Assembly (NCBI GenBank): GCA_040388605.1
Contig: JAZKBN010000009.1
Span: 1-40,038, forward strand
Direction: 5' to 3'
DNA length: 40,038 nt
Source of the DNA: JAZKBN01 sp040388605
GTDB lineage: Bacteria > Bacteroidota > Bacteroidia > Cytophagales > Flexibacteraceae
Shown here in pieces: positions 16,623 through 24,797 of the stretch. Every line of letters begins with the position of its first letter. Position 1 is the stretch's first letter. The notes below the pieces were generated by a model, which was not told the origin of the DNA, did no database searches, and saw nothing but the letters and a program-made list of their open reading frames with translations. The translations under genes and the position numbers were made by a program.

Positions 16623-17819
16623 ATGCTCCTGAAAACACGTTCCTATTTATCGGCAATAGCAGCTTTTGCGCTGCTGTTTGCAAATCTGCCGCTGTATGCC
16701 CAAGGTATAGAGTTTGAGCACAGCTCCTGGGCCGATATTTTGGCCAAAGCTAAAAAAGAAAACAAGCCCGTATTTCTTGACGCCTTCACCACTTGGTGCG
16801 GCCCCTGTAAATACATGGCCCGCAACGTATTTACAGATGAAACTGTAGGCAATTTTTACAATAAGAATTTCATAAACGCAAAAATAGATATGGAGGCCGG
16901 CGAAGGCATCAGGCTGGCTCAGCAGTACGAAGTATCGGCCTACCCTACCCTGTTCTATATAAGCGGCGACGGAGAATTGCTGCATGTGGGCCTAGGCTCC
17001 AGGGGTACAACAGAATTTATTAAACTGGGCGAAGAGGCGCTTGACCCAAAAGCTCGCCTAGCCTCCTTTATAAAAACCTATAACGACGGCAGCCGGGACC
17101 CTGAATTTCTGCGCAATTACATTGCCCGTATGGACCAGGGAGGCCGTGACTTTAAAGATGCTGCTAAGCAATACTGGAAAACCCAAAGCGACGACGAACT
17201 GCTGAACCGCGGCAACTGGACCCTTATAAAATCTATAGTTTATGATGCCGACAGCCGCGAATTTAATGTGCTTGTAAAGCGCAGGGCCGAATATATTGCC
17301 AAATACACAGCTGACTCAGTGAACGAAAAAATATTCGCTGTTTACTTTGATGCACTTATAACAGCTGCCCGAGAAGATAAAACGAATGTAAAATTCAACC
17401 AACTGAAAGAGAAAATATCGGCAACCGGGTTCGAACGCTCAGACAAACTGAACCTTACCGCCGATATGGAAGTCTACAAGCTGAAGCAGGACTGGAAAAA
17501 ATATGCCCCGGCAGCCGTTAAATACCTTGCCAAGTTTGGCGGTAAAGATGCCAACGAGCTCAACAATGAAGCATGGACATTTTATGAGAAAATTGATGAC
17601 AAAGGCCTGTTGAAAAAAGCCCTTGCATGGTCTAAGCGCAGCATAGAAATTGAGAAAAGCTATAGCTATATGGATACCTATGCCAGCCTTTGGTATAAAA
17701 TCGGCAATAAGAAAGAAGCGCTCAAATATGCCAACGAGGCCATTGCCCTTGCCCAAACCGGCGGTAAAGATGCAAGCGGCACCATGGAGCTGCTCGGCAA
17801 AATAAGACAGATGAAATAA
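16623..17819 (+). CDS. Secreted thioredoxin-fold protein with helical C-terminal domain
   Basis: The 398-residue protein has a signal peptide (about 1-26, ending LYAQ). A thioredoxin domain (30-145) carries the active site WCGPC (C59, C62) and the cis-proline segment SAYPTLFY. The remaining 250 residues are alpha-helical and end in a TPR-like pair (about 345-398: YASLWYKIGNKKEALKYANE). It probably acts as a periplasmic thiol reductase or as a disulfide partner in envelope maturation. The domain layout (Trx then helical repeats) is common in Bacteroidota. It is transcribed alone, bounded by terminators at 16461 and 17845. Confidence 0.87.
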   Translation: MLLKTRSYLSAIAAFALLFANLPLYAQGIEFEHSSWADILAKAKKENKPVFLDAFTTWCGPCKYMARNVFTDETVGNFYNKNFINAKIDMEAGEGIRLAQQYEVSAYPTLFYISGDGELLHVGLGSRGTTEFIKLGEEALDPKARLASFIKTYNDGSRDPEFLRNYIARMDQGGRDFKDAAKQYWKTQSDDELLNRGNWTLIKSIVYDADSREFNVLVKRRAEYIAKYTADSVNEKIFAVYFDALITAAREDKTNVKFNQLKEKISATGFERSDKLNLTADMEVYKLKQDWKKYAPAAVKYLAKFGGKDANELNNEAWTFYEKIDDKGLLKKALAWSKRSIEIEKSYSYMDTYASLWYKIGNKKEALKYANEAIALAQTGGKDASGTMELLGKIRQMK

Positions 17820-17844
17820 GAGTTTCCTTGTTTCCTGTATTTCA

Positions 17845-17880
17845 TAAATGCTCCCGTGTGACTTCATAAGGGAGCATTTA
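17845..17880 (+). terminator. Terminator after the thioredoxin-fold gene
   Basis: A perfect 11-bp stem TAAATGCTCCC/GGGAGCATTTA with a 14-base loop, followed by TATTTATA. Confidence 0.8.
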
Positions 17881-17939
17881 TATTTATAGCCGGATGCTAA
17901 AGCTTACTTTGCCCCGGAACCGAAACAAATATCACAGTA

Positions 17940-17968
17940 AAGCCGCCCGACAATAAATCAGGCGGCTT
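17940..17968 (-). terminator. Terminator after the T9SS cargo gene
   Basis: An 8-bp GC-rich stem AAGCCGCC/GGCGGCTT, 13-base loop, 27 bases past the stop of the minus-strand gene. A nearly identical stem ends the CUB protein gene at 21208. Confidence 0.7.
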
Positions 17969-17994
17969 AATGTTATACCACAACCGGTAAAATT

Positions 17995-19164
17995 CTATTT
18001 AAGCATTACAGAAGCGCTGCCCAGCTTATTACCTGTGCTGTTACTAAGCACTACCCGGTACAGGCCGGGGGAATTGCCCTGTAAATCAAGCTGCTGAACA
18101 CTGTTTGTTCCTGCCTGAATTGGCTTGCGTAGTATGTTCCTTCCCAATGCGTCTGTAACAAACAGTTCTGCACCGGAGGCGGAATTTATGGAAGTCGGTA
18201 TTTGAATATTGAATACCCCCCCAGACGGATTTGGATACACCCCAAGCTTACCTGTTGCTGTTTTTGCATCGGTACCCGCTAACGGGGCATTGCTTTGAAA
18301 AGTAATATTATGTAATTCTGCATTTGACAATTTTGTGGTCGANNNNNNNNNNCCGGCGCTGTCGGTGAGCATAGAGAGTACGGGGGCGGTTTTGGCGGGT
18401 GTCCAGTAATTAATGTAGGTTTGCGTAAAGCCCGGAATATCAATAGGAAGCGCAATCCAGGTATAAAACCTGTTCCCGAAAAGTACTATATAGGTATAGC
18501 CATAAATCTTCTGGGTGGTGGTTTCCTTAATCTGCTGCCTGAGGCAGGGGTATTCTTCTCCGGGCCCGGGCAGAAGCAGTTCACCTGAGCCGTTAATACG
18601 GCTGTCGCCGGTAAGAGTGAGCTCAACCTTTATAGAATCGAGTGGTACCGGTGAGCCCAATTGTGCAACTGTGGCAGAATCTATGGGGAATGCATAGCTC
18701 GCTTTGCTTACAGTATGGTAAGTATTTCCGTATGTGGCCGGGAACCTGAGCAGGGTAAAGGTTGGGTTCAGCTTAAAGGTCAGGTTCGTTATTCCGGGTA
18801 TGCCGGCGTCGGCAATAACAGCCGAAAGAGCGAATTGCGTGGCGTTGCGGTTATAAAACTGGTATTGGAAACCTGAGAGCGATGCAAAATTTGCCGCGTT
18901 ACCTAATTGACCGGCATAAGGAGTGGCTGAGGGCAACATGTAGTAAGTAGTATCGCGGGTAAGGCCATGCAATACAGTTCTGTAATCCCAAATAAGGCCT
19001 GCCCCGCTGTCGCCGGCCTGGACGTTGCCGGTACTTCCGTTTGTATTCACAACATAAGTACCCGGCGCAGGTATTGATGCCAGTGTTATTGTGGTTTGGG
19101 CATCAGCCTTAGCTGTCAGAATAAGCAGGCAAAGGCATGCAATCAGCTTCTGTAATAGTTTCAT
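17995..19164 (-). CDS. T9SS type A sorting domain protein, interrupted by assembly gap
   Basis: A secreted protein of about 389 codons across a 10-N gap (18343-18352). The start is ATG 19164, giving MKLLQKLIACLCLLILTAKA, a good signal peptide. The reading frame stays open a further 106 codons upstream, but that stretch has no coding character. The mature part is beta-rich with no recognised domain. The C-terminal 85 residues (LGVYPNPSGGVFNIQI ... SPGLYRVVL) are a T9SS type A sorting domain, so it should cross the outer membrane via the Por/Gld machinery. The ten N happen to keep the frame, but the true gap length is unknown. A TATATTTG box lies on the minus strand at 19355-19348 with no clear -33. 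Confidence 0.85.
   Translation of the reverse strand: MKLLQKLIACLCLLILTAKADAQTTITLASIPAPGTYVVNTNGSTGNVQAGDSGAGLIWDYRTVLHGLTRDTTYYMLPSATPYAGQLGNAANFASLSGFQYQFYNRNATQFALSAVIADAGIPGITNLTFKLNPTFTLLRFPATYGNTYHTVSKASYAFPIDSATVAQLGSPVPLDSIKVELTLTGDSRINGSGELLLPGPGEEYPCLRQQIKETTTQKIYGYTYIVLFGNRFYTWIALPIDIPGFTQTYINYWTPAKTAPVLSMLTDSAXXXXSTTKLSNAELHNITFQSNAPLAGTDAKTATGKLGVYPNPSGGVFNIQIPTSINSASGAELFVTDALGRNILRKPIQAGTNSVQQLDLQGNSPGLYRVVLSNSTGNKLGSASVMLK
18343..18352. other. Scaffold gap (10 N) inside the T9SS cargo gene
   Basis: The placeholder run of N falls before the C-terminal sorting domain. No duplicated flank was recognised here, unlike the gap at 12994. Confidence 0.9.
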
Positions 19165-19472
19165 AGTTTCGGGTGGCGTGTTTTGATTGTTGGTACAAAG
19201 CGGCACATTTGAAAACGGCGCAATAATTGGCAGGCATGCAAAATACAAACCGGTTTCAAACCTAAGGGTTTGCAGTTGGCGCCGTGCAAAAATTCTTCTA
19301 CCCGGTATTTCAGAAATACCGGCACACGTATTTATAACGCGGGCATACAAATATACGCATACCTGTAAAATTATTCGCGGGTTAGTAATTGGCAAAAGCC
19401 ATTCAGGCCTGAATGCTTTATTACCTGGCCGGGTATTAAATTCAGCTAAAAGCTGATAGATTGCAACATTAT
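19165..19472. other. Divergent promoter region between T9SS cargo and isoprenyl synthase genes
   Basis: 308 bases. A TATATTTG box on the minus strand (19355-19348) may serve the T9SS gene. An imperfect palindrome GCCATTCAGGCCTGAATG stands at about 19398. No gene or clear plus-strand promoter was seen. Confidence 0.35.
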
Positions 19473-20453
19473 ATGAAAACAATGAATGCAGCAGAAGCGC
19501 TTCAGCAGGTAATTGCCGAAACCACGCAAAGCAACGTTAACCGTGAACCCGCCGGCCTATATGAACCTATAAATTATTTAATGGGTTTGGGAGGCAAAAG
19601 GCTTCGCCCTGCACTTGTGCTGCTTGCCCACGCCTTGCATGCCGACGATCAACGACCCTGCATACAGCCTGCAATGGCCGTTGAAACCTTCCATAATTTC
19701 AGCCTGATGCATGATGACCTTATGGATAAAGCGCCGCTCAGGCGCGGCAAACCAACCGTACATACCCGTTGGAATGCACAAACCGCCATTCTCAGCGGCG
19801 ATGCCATGCTGGTAATGGCCTATCAGCAAATAGCATCTGTACAACCTGCTATATTAGGCCGTGTTCTTAGCAGATTCAGCACTACAGCCCTTGAGGTTTG
19901 CGAAGGCCAGCAGCTTGATATGGATTTTGAAACCCGCAACCAGGTTACAGAGGCCGAGTACCTTGAAATGATTCGCCTGAAAACAGCGGTCCTGCTTGGG
20001 TTCAGCCTTGAATTAGGCGCCCTTGCCGGCGGTGCCACAGAAAACGATGCCGCAAACCTGCATGCCATTGGCACCGCCCTTGGTATAGGCTTTCAGCTTA
20101 TGGATGATATATTGGATGTTTACGGGGACCCTGAAAAATTCGGTAAGCAAACAGGCGGTGATATTGTATCTAATAAAAAGACCTTCCTGCTCATAAAGGC
20201 CTTAGAAACTGCCAACCCTGCGCAGGCCGGCGAACTGCAAAACCTGCTTTCGACAGAAGATTATAACCCGGAAGAAAAAGTGGCTGCTGTTACAGCTATT
20301 TATAACCAATTAAATATCAGGGCCGTTGCAGAGGCCAAAATGCAGGAATATTATAACCGTGCCTTGAACGGCCTTGCGGGAATTCCCGGCAGGCCCGCTG
20401 CCAAAGCCGAACTTGAAAAATATTGCCTTGCGCTAATAGGGCGTGATATGTAG
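19473..20453 (+). CDS. Polyprenyl (farnesyl/geranylgeranyl-type) diphosphate synthase
   Basis: A trans-isoprenyl diphosphate synthase elongating allylic diphosphates with IPP, feeding quinone, carotenoid or undecaprenyl pathways. The 326-residue protein has GGKRLRPAL (40-48), the first aspartate-rich motif DDLMD (81-85) followed by RRGKPTVH, and the second DDILD (211-215). F76 at position -5 and S77 at -4 before the first motif do not settle chain length, so the product (C15-C20 or longer) is open. I chose ATG 19473; a TTG at 19461 adds four residues. Confidence 0.92.
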   Translation: MKTMNAAEALQQVIAETTQSNVNREPAGLYEPINYLMGLGGKRLRPALVLLAHALHADDQRPCIQPAMAVETFHNFSLMHDDLMDKAPLRRGKPTVHTRWNAQTAILSGDAMLVMAYQQIASVQPAILGRVLSRFSTTALEVCEGQQLDMDFETRNQVTEAEYLEMIRLKTAVLLGFSLELGALAGGATENDAANLHAIGTALGIGFQLMDDILDVYGDPEKFGKQTGGDIVSNKKTFLLIKALETANPAQAGELQNLLSTEDYNPEEKVAAVTAIYNQLNIRAVAEAKMQEYYNRALNGLAGIPGRPAAKAELEKYCLALIGRDM

Positions 20454-20495
20454 GTATTTAACTTGTCTTATATTAACAACATGGTATTGAATACA

Positions 20496-20837
20496 TTAGT
20501 TACCTAATAATACATAAAGGAAGTTTTTACCTTCTTCGCATAGGAAACTTCCGCCACCTGGTTTTTGGTTGTGTATATAAGACCAGTGGTGGTCAATAAG
20601 CATTTTTTCCAAATTATTAGCATACCTAAGTGACGTTGTTTCGTACAATACTACCATTCTTGCCCAATTACTGTCGTTCCTTAAGTGTTCATCAAATCGG
20701 CTTTGAGGATGCCGGCCTGTAATCCCTATTTTATAGCGGCTATTATTCCGCTTATATTGGCCAAGAGATCTATTTATTGACTCAAAAACCTCAACCGGCC
20801 TGCCGGTAATTATGCTATATTCAACTATTTTCTTCAT
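20496..20837 (-). CDS. Small GIY-YIG-like nuclease-domain protein
   Basis: The product is 113 residues. The segment SRYKIGITG (about 33-41) matches the 'YIG' strand of GIY-YIG nucleases. It is followed by R-F (47-48, the catalytic-arginine position), an aromatic/hydrophobic strand ARMVVLYETT, the conserved glutamate in NNLEKMLIDHHW (about 76-87), and NQKPGGGSF, the Asn/Gly turn found in these domains. The first 'GIY' strand is not clear. It is a stand-alone domain with no fused DNA-binding region, of unknown role (DNA repair, mobile-element or defence associated are all possible). It lies 54 bases from a MITE copy, which may or may not be meaningful. Confidence 0.65.
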   Translation of the reverse strand: MKKIVEYSIITGRPVEVFESINRSLGQYKRNNSRYKIGITGRHPQSRFDEHLRNDSNWARMVVLYETTSLRYANNLEKMLIDHHWSYIHNQKPGGGSFLCEEGKNFLYVLLGN

Positions 20838-20891
20838 ACGATAAAATTAATATAAAATACAACAATAAGAGTACAGGCTAACGTTAATTTA

Positions 20892-21124
20892 ACGTGAATT
20901 CGGATTAAGGAATTTTTAAAGAAAATCGCTACGCCCGTTGGAAATACCCGCCTTTTCAGGATAAAAATATTTGAAAGTTTTGGCAAATCGAGCTTTTTGC
21001 GCGATTTAGAAGCGAAGCGCCGGGCCAAAAGTTTCTATTTTTATCCTGAAAAGGCAAGCCAAGCCCCGGCGATTGAGGGGCCCAGCCTAAATACGCGCCC
21101 TTATTTCCTTAACCCGAATTCTCG
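20892..21124 (-). mobile_element. MITE-like palindromic element, copy 2 (inverted)
   Basis: The reverse complement of the element at 5791-6024, about 233 bases and over 90% identical by eye. Ends are ACGTGAATTCGG...CCGAATTCTCGT and it is flanked by direct TAATTTA copies, a likely target-site duplication. The internal inverted repeats (GCCTTTTCAGG / CCTGAAAAGGC) and central hairpin are preserved, with a few mismatches. Non-autonomous: no transposase frame. Confidence 0.85.
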
Positions 21125-21143
21125 TTAATTTATTAAAAATGCA

Positions 21144-21173
21144 AAAGCCGCCCTTCGTAAAAAAGGCGGCTTT
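21144..21173 (-). terminator. Terminator after the large CUB protein gene
   Basis: Stem AAAGCCGCC/GGCGGCTTT (9 bp), 12-base loop, 34 bases past the stop codon of the minus-strand gene. The T-rich side follows in the minus direction (TTTTGC). Confidence 0.75.
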
Positions 21174-21207
21174 CGCTGATATCAGGATTTAATTAACCCT
21201 TATAGAT

Positions 21208-24200
21208 TTACTTCTGAATAACCAATCGCTGAATATTGCGGCCGGTTGAGCTGCTTACTTCAAGCGAGTAAACACCTGTAGACAGGTTAGGCACAGTGAA
21301 TGCAGCCATAGTTCCTACTTTATCAGCAGTGAGCTCGCGTAATTCAACAGTGCGGCCAAGGGCATCCATAATACGCATTTGGGCTTTGCCGGAAATACGA
21401 GTCAGGTCAAGGTTAAATGAACCTGTGTTCGGGTTAGGATACAGGGCAAGGCTGCTGCCTATTTTACCATTTACTGCAGTTATAGAGTCCATGTTTATGT
21501 AAACAGTATAGTCTTCCGTTTCACCGCTGGCGAAAGTAGTGCAGCTGTTACCAGGTCCGTTATCGAAAGTGGCTGAACGGGTACGAATACGCATTACAGT
21601 TTTAACTGCAGGTGAACCTGCAGGCACTACAAGAAGGTTTTCAGCAGTAAACTGTGAGCCGGCACCGCCCGTTTCTTCTGCTATATTAAACCATTCAGAA
21701 GCCTCAAAAGTGCCGTTAGTATCATAATCTATCCAACCGGAAACAATGTGGTTGTTTTGAGTGGTTACACCAATTACGTATTGTACGCCGCTGTAAAGCA
21801 TGGCTGTTTTATTACCATGTGCAGGGAAAGAAACCACGTTGTTCAACAGGTTATCGTTACAGCCGGTTTCGTTATCAAGACCGGTGCCTGAAATTTTAAC
21901 CCTTGAAATAATTTCGCCGGTACCATTGTAGCAGGCTGCATGCACAGGCACACAGTAGTTGCCATCTAATACTTCCACAGAGCTTGTTGAGCTGCCAACC
22001 CTGTTGGTTAGCTCGAATAAACCGGTAGTTGACCGAGTAGGTAAATTTCCCTTAATCATGTTTCCGACACGGGTACCCGGCACGTTAATTCCGTCAATTG
22101 CTAAAGTAGATGAACCGCCGGCATACTTGGTATAAACCACGAATGGGAAGCCCGCACGCAGCGTGGTTGGGTATATTGATGAAATAACCGGCGCCCTGAA
22201 CTCTGTGCAGGAAAGGCGAACTATGAAGCCGATATTGCTTGCGCTTGCATCAGATACCAGGCGGATGGTTAATTTACCTTCTGCATTGGTTGCAATCAGC
22301 GTATCAGGGTCAGATGTATTGCCTGACCATGAACCCAGTAAAGGAGCACCGAAATCACCGTCATAAACTTTTATGGAGTCACCGGCTGCAATACGAAGTG
22401 TATCGAACACAACCATGAGGGTTTTACCGGGCGTTGCAGGGGTAAAGGTTTCTGTTGCTGAGTAGTTGAGCGGGTAATTTCCGCCGCCTTCATGCGAAAG
22501 CAGGGTGCTGGCGCAGGTGGTTAAAGCACCGTCTGTCAGAATATCGAAATCACCAACCTGGAATATTTTTTCTGTTACAAAAGTATCCGGCAGGGAAGAC
22601 TTAAAGCGAAGCGGACCTGAGGTTGCGCCGAAAGGCACATCCACTGTAATTTCGCTTGTTCCGTTGTGTGCAAAAGAAGGGCAAAGTGTATGATTGAACC
22701 AAATTTGCTGAACGTTGTTCAGGTTGGTACCGTTAACAGTAACTCGGTCGTTGGTTTGGCCGTGCTTAGGGGTAAAATCTGTTACACCAAAATCTGAGCA
22801 GCGAATGGTTGCGCTGAAACCGGCGTCTATTCCAAAGCCGTTGGTTACAAACTTAACTGTAAGCGCGCCTGATGCGTTTGTTGCTGTTACTGTACCGGGC
22901 AGGGTAGTACCTGTGAAAGGTGAGCCCGGAACCTGTGTTACGCCTGTGTTTGGACCATCGTAAACATATACGTAATCAGCGCCGGGTTCAACACGGAAAA
23001 TATTCCAAACAAGCTGCACCATAGAGCCGGCCGAGCCGGGCATAATGGTTTGAACGCTGGTTGTACCGTTGCGGTAGTTAATACCATCGTTAGGGTCGTG
23101 GTCGAAAAGGGTACCTTCACAAGTGGTAATTGTACCTGTAGGCATATAATATTCGCGGCCGACATGGAATATGGCAGAAGTGTTTACGCTGTCTACCACA
23201 AGGCCACCGGAGGTGGCTACTACACGAAGCTTACCGGTTGTAGCGGTAGGTGGTACCTGCAGCCTAATCTGGGTATTGGTTTTAGAAAGGAAATTAGTAA
23301 CCGGAAGACTGGTATTGAACCTTACGCGTGAAACGCTGTCGAGACCTGAACCGGTAATAGTTACTATATCAGGATTAATACCTGAGTGTGGTGTAAAGCC
23401 TGAAATACCTATGGTACCACAATCAACGCTGAAGTTAAAGCCTGTACGAACTACTGAAACGTCGGTATGGAAGAATATATAAAGTTGACCTGCAGGATTT
23501 GATGCTGTAATGGTTGGCGGCAAAGCAGTTCCTGCAAATGTTCCCAGCAAAGTCTGAGGGTCACGAACAGGCCCGTCATATACATACACGTAATCAAAGT
23601 TATTTTCAGTATCGAATTCGTTGAAAGTTATCCTTACTTTTTTGCCGGGTGTGCCGGGGTTAATAAGAATGCCGTAATCCAGGTTATTGGTATAGGTGGC
23701 ATTAGCATCCTGGTCGTGGCTTAGAACAAGACCTGAGCAGGTGTTAATATCTGTTGCATTGCCCATTACGTATTGGCGGCCCAGGTAAAACTTCCTCCGT
23801 GTTACAAGACTTTCATCAGGAAAAACAACAGTCAGCTGGCCGGTTTGAGTACCGGCAGGAACACGAACGGTAATGTGATCCTCAAAAAAGGCTACGTCAA
23901 GGGCCTGAACCCCATCGTAAAAGTACACTCCGGTGGCACTGGTCAAATGTGCTCCGTATATAGTAATTATGTCATCAACTACGCCGCTGTGCGGGCTGAA
24001 ATCATTGATGGCATAATCTACACAACCAACATGTACTTCAAAACCGGTTCGAACTACGCTAAGGTCGGTATGAAAAACAATGGTGAGTACCCCGTCAACA
24101 TTAGTGGCGGTAAGTGTTGGGGGCAAATTAGCGCCATGGAACTTGCCAAGCAGCGGGTAAGTTGCATTTGGGCCGTCGTAAACATAAACAAAGTCATAAT

Positions 24201-24450
24201 TTAACTCTGTGCTGAATCGGTTCCAGGTTATCTGGATCAGCTTACCGGCCTGCGCAGGACGCAGAACAGTAATAACGTCTGTAAAATCATCGTAATAGTC
24301 TGCGCCTGTGTGGTCGCTCAGGAGGGCGTCGCAGGTGGTTACAGATGTATCTGCAGTCATAGTGTAACTATTCTGCGCATAGGTAACTCCTATACCGAAA
24401 AACAGCAATGTGAGCAGCAATAAGCTGAATCGTGTAAAGATTCTTATCAT
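21208..24450 (-). CDS. Large T9SS-secreted protein with four CUB and IPT/TIG modules and a GEVED domain
   Basis: The product is 1080 residues from ATG 24450, which gives the signal peptide MIRIFTRFSLLLLTLLFF...YAQ; an ATG 63 bases earlier adds a non-signal extension. Four CUB-like modules (about 35-145, 245-350, 455-560, 660-765) each start with a TTC...SHD-type motif, carry FDYVYVYDGP and end in a Cys. They alternate with IPT/TIG-like beta-sandwiches marked FTPHSG/FTPKHG. A GEVED-type domain (about 850-985, ending SGETEDYTVYI) and a type A sorting domain (YPNPNTGSFNLDL) follow. CUB and IPT folds bind ligands or sugars, so a surface adhesin or matrix protein is likely. Its paralogue is the next gene upstream. 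It has its own promoter. Confidence 0.88.
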   Translation of the reverse strand: MIRIFTRFSLLLLTLLFFGIGVTYAQNSYTMTADTSVTTCDALLSDHTGADYYDDFTDVITVLRPAQAGKLIQITWNRFSTELNYDFVYVYDGPNATYPLLGKFHGANLPPTLTATNVDGVLTIVFHTDLSVVRTGFEVHVGCVDYAINDFSPHSGVVDDIITIYGAHLTSATGVYFYDGVQALDVAFFEDHITVRVPAGTQTGQLTVVFPDESLVTRRKFYLGRQYVMGNATDINTCSGLVLSHDQDANATYTNNLDYGILINPGTPGKKVRITFNEFDTENNFDYVYVYDGPVRDPQTLLGTFAGTALPPTITASNPAGQLYIFFHTDVSVVRTGFNFSVDCGTIGISGFTPHSGINPDIVTITGSGLDSVSRVRFNTSLPVTNFLSKTNTQIRLQVPPTATTGKLRVVATSGGLVVDSVNTSAIFHVGREYYMPTGTITTCEGTLFDHDPNDGINYRNGTTSVQTIMPGSAGSMVQLVWNIFRVEPGADYVYVYDGPNTGVTQVPGSPFTGTTLPGTVTATNASGALTVKFVTNGFGIDAGFSATIRCSDFGVTDFTPKHGQTNDRVTVNGTNLNNVQQIWFNHTLCPSFAHNGTSEITVDVPFGATSGPLRFKSSLPDTFVTEKIFQVGDFDILTDGALTTCASTLLSHEGGGNYPLNYSATETFTPATPGKTLMVVFDTLRIAAGDSIKVYDGDFGAPLLGSWSGNTSDPDTLIATNAEGKLTIRLVSDASASNIGFIVRLSCTEFRAPVISSIYPTTLRAGFPFVVYTKYAGGSSTLAIDGINVPGTRVGNMIKGNLPTRSTTGLFELTNRVGSSTSSVEVLDGNYCVPVHAACYNGTGEIISRVKISGTGLDNETGCNDNLLNNVVSFPAHGNKTAMLYSGVQYVIGVTTQNNHIVSGWIDYDTNGTFEASEWFNIAEETGGAGSQFTAENLLVVPAGSPAVKTVMRIRTRSATFDNGPGNSCTTFASGETEDYTVYINMDSITAVNGKIGSSLALYPNPNTGSFNLDLTRISGKAQMRIMDALGRTVELRELTADKVGTMAAFTVPNLSTGVYSLEVSSSTGRNIQRLVIQK

Positions 24451-24797
24451 TGGAACAAAAGGGTTTTGAGAATGTACGTATGTCCCGTTCGTCAGGCGGG
24501 TAAAAGAAAACAATAGTCAGCCTCTGCCAAGCGCACAGGCAACCAAAAGCAAAGATACAGAATTTAAGCATTCATGCTCAATGAGAAAATAATATCCGCC
24601 TGCTTTTTACACGGGAGGCAAAATTATATTCCGCAAAAAATGAATTATCAAATATTTAATCGCATTCTGCCATGTTAACACATGGTTTCAGATTAAAAGC
24701 TTCCCAAAGGGCTGCCTGATAAGCGCCCCTGTTCATACCATTTAAAGGCAGAGATAAGCTCGGCGAATACCTAATGTATAATTATTTCAGGGCTCCT
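24451..24797. other. Spacer between the two CUB-protein genes
   Basis: It holds the promoter of the downstream minus-strand CUB gene (24550-24581) and the 3' end of the upstream one. No convincing terminator or gene was seen in the remainder. Confidence 0.4.
24550..24581 (-). promoter_or_regulatory. Promoter of the four-CUB protein gene
   Basis: The minus strand reads TTG (24581-24579), 21 bases, TATCTTTG (24557-24550). Both Bacteroidota boxes are present. The leader is about 95 bases. Confidence 0.7.

Noticed and set aside
18343..18352. Frame-preserving insertion in the T9SS cargo gene
   Set aside because: The ten N keep the frame only by chance of placeholder length. Nothing can be concluded about the missing sequence.
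19165..19482. N-terminal extension of the T9SS cargo protein to 19482
   Set aside because: The open frame continues, but a standard signal peptide begins at ATG 19164 and the extension has no coding character.
20834..21028. 64-codon frame within MITE copy 2
   Set aside because: It spans the repeat boundary and is not preserved in copy 1, so it is not a transposase or a real gene.
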